From positions 22,795 to 34,382 of the forward strand of contig DPJL01000018.1 in the NCBI GenBank assembly GCA_003543035.1: a stretch of DNA of 11,588 nt. Reading direction: 5' to 3'. Positions within the stretch are counted from its first letter, which is position 1. Each line of letters begins with the position of its first letter. Under the pieces are notes generated by a model. That model was not told the DNA's origin. It saw only the letters and a list, made by a program, of their open reading frames with translations, and ran no database searches. Positions 6,851 through 11,588 of the stretch are shown piece after piece. Source of the stretch: Micromonosporaceae bacterium (GTDB lineage: Bacteria > Actinomycetota > Actinomycetes > Mycobacteriales > Micromonosporaceae). Made by a program: the position numbers and the translations under genes.

Positions 6851-6949
6851 GCAGAGGTACTCACTTAAATTGTGGCAGGTGTTATGGTTTGGCGGACGAT
6901 GTTTCGAGGGACGGCGGATAGCTACGAGGTGGGTGGCGAGCCTTGTGCG

Positions 6950-7243
6950 CTAGAGCCCAAAGATCTTCGACCGGCCAGTTGTCGGGCTTAATGATCGACA
7001 GTTCAACTCGTGTGGCATCGCGCTAGTGAAGGCATCTGCGAAATCGTCGAGCTGATCCTCTGCCTCGCCTTCGGCTGAGGCGAGAAGCCTGAACCCAGTC
7101 GGGATCCCGCGGATGGCGACCTCAACCCATTTGTGGGCGGGTGTCGCTTGTGTGGTCTCACAGTTGACAGGCGGGGGGTTCCTCCGCAAGGGGTCAACCT
7201 GCGCTATCCGGACATGGCGGCGAGGCGCGGCGAGCTCGAGCAA
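6950..7243 (-). CDS. Doubtful small frame or gene fragment
   Basis: The frame from TTG 7243 codes for 97 residues, but only the middle looks protein-like: HKWVEVAIRGIPTGFRLLA followed by an acidic helix (EGEAEDQLDDFADAFTSAM). The first 35 residues are basic and proline-rich. The TTG lies directly after a TAG. A GGAGGAA on this strand near 7182-7188 is followed by no standard start in this frame. This may be a degraded small gene with a beta strand and amphipathic helix. No family is recognised. Confidence 0.33.
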   Translation of the reverse strand: MLELAAPRRHVRIAQVDPLRRNPPPVNCETTQATPAHKWVEVAIRGIPTGFRLLASAEGEAEDQLDDFADAFTSAMPHELNCRSLSPTTGRSKIFGL

Positions 7244-7361
7244 CTACGGAAGTAAAGCGGCGGTGTAAACCGCAGTAGACGCGAGGCACCCAACAACGGC
7301 AGCGGCAGGTGTGGCCCGTTGACTCCGCAGTGCTGGATCTCGTGGCGCGATGGTGGCGAGG

Positions 7362-7502
7362 TCAGATCTGGCCAGCCCACTCATCTAGGCCTGCGGCCAC
7401 CGCAGCGATGTGCTGATCGACGGTCGTCGCGAAGGTGACCAGCGTCCAGTCCTGTGGGGTCAGATCGCATCGGATGCCAACCGAAAGAAGATGCCGGTTC
7501 AC
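7362..7502 (-). CDS. Small 46-residue protein not obvious from long frames
   Basis: From GTG 7502 the product begins VNRHLLSVGIRCDL, continues TPQDWTLVTFATTVDQHI and ends AAVAAGLDEWAGQI. It reads as a well-formed strand-helix peptide. AGGA (7513-7510) lies seven bases before the start within AGGAAAGGA, a good ribosome site. The frame stays open upstream to a TGA near 7685, through sequence reading GLVGIQERN, and another GTG occurs at 7523, so it may instead be the 3' end of a longer broken gene. A frame on the same strand but in a different phase (7381-7623) is arginine- and serine-rich and looks like its shadow. Function unknown. The stand-alone placement is odd for so short a gene. Confidence 0.5.
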   Translation of the reverse strand: MNRHLLSVGIRCDLTPQDWTLVTFATTVDQHIAAVAAGLDEWAGQI

Positions 7503-7723
7503 GTTCCTTTCCTGGATTCCCACTAGACCTGCGGCTTGATCGCGTTGTGGATGGCCCCGGGCCCTGAGGTCCGAGATCCCTGCACATCCGCCGGTAAACC
7601 GAAACGGAACAATCGCGGACCATGCCGATTTCAGTTTAGCTGGCAGGGTGTTTGACGCCTGCAGTCGCCATTGAGCCCGTGTTCATGGCACCGGTGAAAC
7701 GCAGCTGGCATTACCGCCTCGGC

Positions 7724-8296
7724 CTAGCTTCTGGGCATGCGGAAGCCCGTGATGCTGCGCAGTTCCTCTATTGCTAGCTCGGCGCTTGTTCTGGCAAGTT
7801 TCTTCGACACTCCTTGTTCCTTACGAATGGCGGCCGTAAGGCCCTTCAGAAATAGCCCGTCCCACTTCTTCCGAAACTCGGTGGCTGCGATCTCGACCAG
7901 AAGCTTGGGTTTGTCAGGGTCATGGATGAGTCGGTCTCCAGGCTTGCCAGCTTGCAGGTAGACGGCCCGGGCCGTGAGTACCCCGTCAACCAAGATGCCC
8001 TGACGTCCTATCTCGAAACTCAACACCGCCGCCGCCGCAATCGGCCGAAGGAAGTCCAGAACTAGCAGCACGGTATACGGCTGACCTTTCAAACCGCCCC
8101 AGGTCGACACAATGTCACCCGGCGGAAAGAACTTAGACACGCGAATGATTTCCGCGATCGTTGGGTGCTCTGTGGTGTCGAGAATCAGCAGAGGAACACT
8201 GACACCTTCAAGGACTGGCCCCGCTATCGCCGCATCGGCAACGATGGGAATCATGTCGGTGACGCGGATCGCTGGATCACGGCGCCGCATTATCAT
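7724..8296 (-). CDS. Unknown soluble protein, second gene of an overlapping pair
   Basis: 190 residues from ATG 8296, which overlaps the end of the upstream gene by 20 bases. AGAGGTGA just before it is a good ribosome site, and ATG 8290 is an alternative start. The N-terminal half alternates strands and helices (VPLLILDTTEHP, DIVSTWGGL, YTVLLVLDFL, AVLSFEIGRQGILVDGVL). Then comes a conserved-looking turn KPGDRLIHDPDKPKLLVEI (about 118-136), followed by a basic helical end (KKWDGLFLKGLTAAIRKEQ). There is no signal peptide, and the hydrophobic stretch around 75-95 looks like buried strands rather than a membrane helix. I do not recognise a named family, although the GDRLIHD region and alternating pattern look like those of a real conserved protein. 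Because it overlaps the membrane protein gene at 8277-8861, it probably works with that product. Confidence 0.75.
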   Translation of the reverse strand: MIMRRRDPAIRVTDMIPIVADAAIAGPVLEGVSVPLLILDTTEHPTIAEIIRVSKFFPPGDIVSTWGGLKGQPYTVLLVLDFLRPIAAAAVLSFEIGRQGILVDGVLTARAVYLQAGKPGDRLIHDPDKPKLLVEIAATEFRKKWDGLFLKGLTAAIRKEQGVSKKLARTSAELAIEELRSITGFRMPRS

Positions 8297-8861
8297 TCAC
8301 CTCTCGCATTACCCACGCTTGAACTGTCTCGACGGGACCGCGGCTATCCGAGAAGACGATGTCATACCTGTCGATCGGCCCATGAATCAGATCGTCGTCG
8401 ATTTCGTACATGAACCAACCGGATATGGCTCCATTTGCCTGAAGCCGAACAGGAACCTCCTGCGGCTTGATTCCTTCAGGAAACGTGACATGTGTTCCGC
8501 TTGGTTCGATCTTTACAACGGTTCGGCCCCCGGTAGGAAGCGTATACGTCACGTGAAGATCAGCTCTTACTATCGATCCGTCCCGATCAGTTGGGTTGAC
8601 CGCCAAGACTTTTACACAGATCCACCTCGATCCGGGCTCTGCGGGCCGCCACCAGATTCCGTCGCTTAGGCTGACATCTAGATGGGCTGAGCGCCGATCC
8701 TCCTGAGCCTTTGCTAAAGCAACGGCTTTCCGTGCCGTATTACGGTTCGAGATCGCAACAACTAACGCGACGAGAGCCACGAAGGCAGAGGCGACGGGTA
8801 CCCAATTGCGCCAGTCGCCTCCGTCTTGGGGCAGCGTCGCGCGCAGAGTTGTGAAGAGCAC
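8277..8861 (-). CDS. One-pass membrane protein with cytoplasmic coiled and beta-rich region, first gene of pair
   Basis: 194 residues. A membrane helix at about 20-38 (WVPVASAFVALVALVVAIS) is followed by a short charged helix (NRNTARKAVALAKAQEDRR). Residues of about 59-190 form a beta-rich region: HLDVSLSDGIWWRP, SRWICVKVLAVNPTDRDGSIV, LHVTYTLPTG, WFMYEID, YDIVFSD and VQAWVM. This layout is common in actinobacterial membrane-anchored proteins with an Ig-like sandwich. The basic residues after the helix suggest that the beta domain is on the cytoplasmic side, which is an inference. The start is GTG 8861. No strong ribosome site is seen, so the exact start is uncertain. The gene overlaps 7724-8296 by 20 bases in a likely two-gene operon. 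Function unknown. Confidence 0.75.
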   Translation of the reverse strand: MLFTTLRATLPQDGGDWRNWVPVASAFVALVALVVAISNRNTARKAVALAKAQEDRRSAHLDVSLSDGIWWRPAEPGSRWICVKVLAVNPTDRDGSIVRADLHVTYTLPTGGRTVVKIEPSGTHVTFPEGIKPQEVPVRLQANGAISGWFMYEIDDDLIHGPIDRYDIVFSDSRGPVETVQAWVMREVNDNAAP

Positions 8862-9204
8862 ATCGCAATCATGCGCTACGCGGCGCTATATGCTGGCGGC
8901 CACCTCGAGTCGCGAGCCACACCACAACGAGGTCACATTCCACCGGCGGTCCAACCAGGACGCTCCCGTTTTGGCCGTGCCGAAGTCGACAGAACTATTG
9001 GCGCTGCCAGGCGTTGGGCATGACGCCGACGAGTCGATCTCCCAGACCGTCGTGCAGGAGATTCCAAGGAAACAGGGATCATGGTGGAAGTAACCTGATC
9101 GGTATCTACACCAACCTGAACCACGGTATGGCCTCTGGATGCCGCTTCGATTGGGGTGGCGAGACACGAGCCGATCGGGATTCAATCTCGCGAAAGGCTC
9201 TTGA
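8862..9204. other. No convincing gene; contains right copy of 17-bp repeat
   Basis: This gap lies between two minus-strand membrane protein genes. Open frames on both strands have mixed composition and no recognisable protein. The longest on the minus strand (8886-9212) lacks a family-like pattern and a ribosome site. A promoter for the 7724-8861 pair would be expected here, but I see no strong -35/-10 pair. Confidence 0.4.
8992..9008 (+). repeat. Right copy of 17-bp exact direct repeat
   Basis: GAACTATTGGCGCTGCC, identical to 3112-3128, 5,880 bases away in the same orientation. It lies in the gene-poor gap between two minus-strand genes. Confidence 0.5.
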
Positions 9205-9642
9205 TTACTCAAAGCCGGTTTGTGGACGTGCGGCTGCTAGCACCTCGTACTCGACGTCTGTCGGCGGCTGTGCGAGGTACCCATCGTTGTCGATCCACTG
9301 GCGCAGGCTGTAGGCCCTGTTGACGGATTGCTCAACTCGAATGATCGCGTACTCGCACGGCCCACCGGCGGCCAGCTGTTCGACCGCCCGGGACATTTCC
9401 TCCGGATCGGTCACATTGGACACGCCGTATACCGCGTGCATCCCATGCTTCCAGCCGAAGTAGTGACGCTCCCGGTCGAGGCGGATCTGAAGGGCCTGCT
9501 CATCAGCTCGCCGCCTCTCTGCCTGCTGCCGCTCACGCCAGTCATGGAGCGCGGACTTAGCGCCCATAAAAGCGAACACCGCAAGCACCGCCGTCGCGAA
9601 ACCACCAATGCCGTCGCCGAGGTTACCGAAGTCTTCAAACAC
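9205..9642 (-). CDS. Small one-pass membrane protein with charged helix
   Basis: 145 residues. A hydrophobic helix at about 11-30 (GIGGFATAVLAVFAFMGAKS) is followed by a strongly charged amphipathic region (WRERQQAERRRADEQALQIRLDRERH, about 35-60), probably a cytoplasmic coiled segment. The C-terminal part has a compact domain: VSNVTDPEEMSRAVEQL, EYAIIRVEQ, RAYSLRQWID and YLAQPPTDVEYEVL. Similar short membrane proteins are frequent in actinobacteria without assigned role. The start is GTG 9642 with GGTGAGA a few bases upstream, which is a weak site. It faces the same way as the 7724-8861 pair but is separated by about 340 bases, so it is likely its own transcription unit. Function unknown. 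Confidence 0.72.
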   Translation of the reverse strand: MFEDFGNLGDGIGGFATAVLAVFAFMGAKSALHDWRERQQAERRRADEQALQIRLDRERHYFGWKHGMHAVYGVSNVTDPEEMSRAVEQLAAGGPCEYAIIRVEQSVNRAYSLRQWIDNDGYLAQPPTDVEYEVLAAARPQTGFE

Positions 9643-10139
9643 GCTCTCACCATAGGGACTCGGCTCAAGGGACAGACGTAGCCGATCGGTTGGATGAACG
9701 GCTCTGCTGTCGCGAGGGTTCTAGATCGGGCACTCGGCCGACACAGCGAACAAAGAGACTGGCCTGAGACGGCGGCGGCTCGGCATCCACAACAGACCGG
9801 CCATTGAAGGCGGTCCATATTGGAGTCAAACTCCGCGAGGAGTCCAGGAAGACGTTTTCACACCAACGCGTTGCAGCGCAAACAGATCATAACCAGTACA
9901 CCGTGACCGCATCAAACACCGCAAGAGTGTGGAAAGACCCCTATACCTCTGGGCGATTGGTAGCTCGGCTCGAGGCAGCATGCCACGCGAGATCGCTTGC
10001 CAGCATGGGACTGCCACGCGCTGATCGCGGCCTGTCAGTGCATTCGGCCAGCGTGCCTCGCCGCCACGGGAACCAATCGCTACACGCACAGCGGTGGCCG
10101 TACGGACTGTCTGTCGGACCCGCGTGTGATCCTGAAGTC
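9643..10139. other. Stretch without a supported gene; coding-like scraps in several frames
   Basis: The plus-strand frame that leads into the DUF1905 gene is open from 9804, but before 10140 its codon use is irregular and its protein is not family-like. Another plus frame (9997-10133) reads CHALIAACQC, then RPACLAATGTNRYTHSGG, with high third-position G+C. It might be the remnant of a Cys-rich protein. On the minus strand a frame starting at 9818 has PVCCGCRAAAV and LCSLC, which resembles a zinc-binding pair, but it runs into the 9205-9642 gene in another phase. None is strong enough to call. No tRNA or repeat was seen. Confidence 0.4.
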
Positions 10140-10442
10140 GTGGTTGTCGTTTTCGATGCCGAGTTGTGGATGTGGGATGCCCGGCGCGCCGACAGCTGGA
10201 TCTTCGTCAGCCTGCCGGCGGAGGTATCCGAGGAGATCCGTGAAATGGCTGGCGGACCGCGTCGTGGCTTCGGTTCGCTGCGGGTGCGGGTGACCGTTGG
10301 CGCCAGTACGTGGGCGACCTCAATCTTCCCGGGCAGCGGCGGGGGCAACTATGTGCTGCCGATCAAGCGCGCTATCCGCAAGGCCGAAACGCTCGACGTG
10401 GGTGACATCGCCTCGGTGACCGTCGAGCTCCTCGAAATTTGA
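10140..10442 (+). CDS. DUF1905-type small beta-barrel protein
   Basis: From GTG 10140 the product is 100 residues and contains the whole domain: VVFDAELWMWD, SWIFVSLPAEVSEEIREM, GFGSLRVRVTVGASTWATS, GNYVLPIKRAIRKAETLDVGD and a final strand. The pattern 'W-FV-LP--VS--I', 'GFG--RV-V--G---W-TS-FP', 'YVLP-K---RKAE---VGD' is that of DUF1905, which occurs alone or at the N-terminus of YdeI/OmpD-associated proteins. Its biochemical role is not established. The frame is open back to 9804, but the extra 112 residues do not resemble any domain, and DUF1905 proteins are about this short length. GTG 10140 lies just at the domain start. No strong ribosome site is present, so a start slightly upstream cannot be excluded. 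It converges on the minus-strand TPR gene. Confidence 0.85.
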   Translation: MVVVFDAELWMWDARRADSWIFVSLPAEVSEEIREMAGGPRRGFGSLRVRVTVGASTWATSIFPGSGGGNYVLPIKRAIRKAETLDVGDIASVTVELLEI

Positions 10443-10661
10443 CCACCGAGCCAGGCAACATCAACGCACGATCAGCGGCAGAAGAGCAGCGCTGATCAAC
10501 CGGCCTCGCGGGCGGTAATTCTGCTGCTGTGGGAGGCGGACCGTGAAACGCTGACGCGGTGACCAGTGATGCGCTTGCCAACCGAGACGGGGTCGCCAAG
10601 GGATACTTCACCCTCTCCCGTCGGGGCAATCTCGGCACGCTGCCTAATGCGTCAGCGCTAT

Positions 10662-10877
10662 CTACCTCAACGCGGTCCCCGCAGCACAGGTCAAACGCGG
10701 GTGAACCCCCACCCCACAGTCAGTACACGGCACCGCCAGCATCTGGTACTCGGTCAACTCAAGCTTGACCGGCCCCGCTCCTTCAGGGATGAATGGATAC
10801 CTTTCGCAGAGCGCGATGGTCAGGTCGGTTGCCTCTTCCAGGCTGATGCGAATGACCGACGAGGGGCGGCAGCGCGA
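10662..10877 (-). pseudogene. Coding-like tail in frame after the TPR gene, with cysteine motif and no start
   Basis: Directly after the TGA that ends the TPR gene (10880-10878), the same frame stays open for 71 codons to TAG at 10664-10662. It reads convincingly: SVIRISLEEATDLTIAL, YPFIPEG, VKLELTEYQMLAVPCTDCG and HPRLTCAAGTALR. The CxxC...C part resembles small zinc-ribbon-like segments seen in actinobacterial proteins. No ATG or GTG occurs before the protein-like part. ATT within GTCATTCGC, or TTG in KLE-L-TEY, are the only candidates. It may be the C-terminus of a separate broken gene, a short gene with an unusual start, or, least likely, an extension reached by stop-codon read-through. 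Function unknown. Confidence 0.4.
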
Positions 10878-11588
10878 TCAGCACCGCGGCGGCCGCGGCT
10901 CGGCGAATGCCCGTCTCATTCCGTCAAGCTTGGTACGGATGGTGTTGGCCTGCGGGTGGCCAAGCTGTTCAAAGATCTCGCGGGCACTCTGTAGCGCCGT
11001 ATGGGCCGCGTCGGGATCGCCGCCACTGAGGTACGCGTCACCGAGGCGGTCAAGTGTCTCCGCCTCGTCGTAGTAGGCGCCGAGGCTCCGGTACAAGTCG
11101 ATGGCGCGCCGATAGCACATTGCGGCCATATGGTTGTTGCCGAGCAGGTGATAGGCGAGGCCGAGGCTGTCCCACGCGTCGGCTTCTCCGGGCTTATTGC
11201 CGATCTGGCGTTGCATGGCCAGTGCGCGCCAGCAGCAGCTCACCGCTCGCTCGGTGTCACCAAGCTGGAGGTGGCGCCGACCGATCGTGTTAAGAGCCCG
11301 GGCTTGTCCTGCCCGATCGGTGACCGCTGTATACAGGCGGAGGGCATGTTCAGCGTGGCACAGCCCTTCGTCGTGGCGGCCCTGGCGCTCGCACACCCAT
11401 CCGAGGCTGTATCGTGCGTGCGCCTGTCCTACCTGGTCGCCCGACACGCCGAATAGATGCAGGGCCTGCTGAAGGTGGTTCGCGGCGTCGTCGTACTGGC
11501 CCAATCGGAAATGCGCACGTCCGAGACCGTGGTGTATGCGGGCCTGGCCGCCCTGGTGGTCTAGCCGCCGGGCCGCCCCAAGGGCGGC
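10878..11588 (-). CDS. C-terminal TPR region of an AfsR-like or NB-ARC/TPR regulator, 5' part beyond right edge
   Basis: 236 residues up to the stop at 10880-10878, open to the window edge at 11588. Five consecutive units of about 40 residues are visible, each with the pattern 'A...LG..y..lG....A......AL.l....G': LGRAHFRLGQYDDAANHL, LGWVCERQGRHDEG, IGRRHLQLGDTERAV, LGLAYHLLGNNHMAA and LGDAYLSGGDPDAA. This spacing is the TPR array that ends AfsR/SARP regulators and related STAND ATPase (NB-ARC) proteins, where it senses partners. The DNA-binding and ATPase parts would lie to the right, outside the window, so a SARP label is inference. It could also be a stand-alone TPR protein. It is a different copy from the left-edge SARP fragment, because that one contains an N-terminus reading away to the left. 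Confidence 0.85.
   Translation of the reverse strand, partial: AALGAARRLDHQGGQARIHHGLGRAHFRLGQYDDAANHLQQALHLFGVSGDQVGQAHARYSLGWVCERQGRHDEGLCHAEHALRLYTAVTDRAGQARALNTIGRRHLQLGDTERAVSCCWRALAMQRQIGNKPGEADAWDSLGLAYHLLGNNHMAAMCYRRAIDLYRSLGAYYDEAETLDRLGDAYLSGGDPDAAHTALQSAREIFEQLGHPQANTIRTKLDGMRRAFAEPRPPRC

Noticed and set aside
3061..6981. 13-base match GACCGGCCAGTTG near 3061 and 6969
   Set aside because: About one such match is expected by chance in a window of this length.
8112..8669. 185-residue plus-strand open frame
   Set aside because: Overlaps both genes of the minus-strand pair, which have better codon use, a membrane helix and a ribosome site.
9411..9818. Minus-strand frame with CCGC and CSLC, possible zinc ribbon
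   Set aside because: Most of it is out of phase with the 9205-9642 gene, third-position G+C is low and nothing family-like follows the cysteines.
11001..11456. 151-residue plus-strand open frame
   Set aside because: Antisense to the five TPR units, which are unmistakable on the minus strand.

Overview
The window looks like a stretch of actinobacterial chromosome. G+C is high overall, GTG starts are common, and both ends carry pieces of AfsR/SARP-type regulators, a family typical of Actinobacteria. The genus cannot be fixed from the sequence alone. The content is accessory in character: a secreted protease, gene remnants, and several small genes of unknown function, with no ribosomal RNA, transposase, integrase or CRISPR array visible.

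Layout. Positions 1-183 (minus) hold the beginning of a SARP DNA-binding domain that lacks any start and runs out of the left edge. It abuts a large secreted subtilisin-family (S8) protease, 185-2353 (minus), with two tandem beta-sandwich repeats at its C-terminus. From 2396 to 3048 there are two decayed genes: a Fic-domain remnant (minus) and a small conserved-type gene broken by two apparent frameshifts (plus). A hairpin terminator at 3055-3086 follows. A tight four-gene operon on the plus strand runs from 3189 to 5523: a 179-residue unknown protein, a Cys-rich/beta-propeller (WD40-like) protein, a free-standing EF-Tu domain-2-like beta-barrel, and a 72-residue protein. All three junctions overlap, so the products are probably made together and may act together.

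From 5524 to 6129 there is little beyond one possible small gene. Then comes a minus-strand group with visibly lower G+C (estimated by eye) between about 6130 and 9642: a helical unknown protein (6130-6840), two small or fragmentary frames (6950-7243, 7362-7502), an overlapping pair (8277-8861, a one-pass membrane protein with a beta-rich domain, then 7724-8296, a soluble unknown), and another one-pass membrane protein (9205-9642). On the plus strand 10140-10442 encodes a DUF1905-type domain. It converges on the TPR C-terminus of an AfsR-like or NB-ARC/TPR protein (10878 to the right edge), which is followed in the same frame by an extra cysteine-containing coding-like stretch.

The best candidates for something undescribed are the 3189-5523 operon, with its unusual stand-alone EF-Tu domain 2, and the membrane-protein pair at 7724-8861. 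A 17-base exact direct repeat (3112-3128 and 8992-9008) brackets most of the accessory genes. No function is proven for either set. All homology statements rest on recognition of motifs by eye, with no database search.
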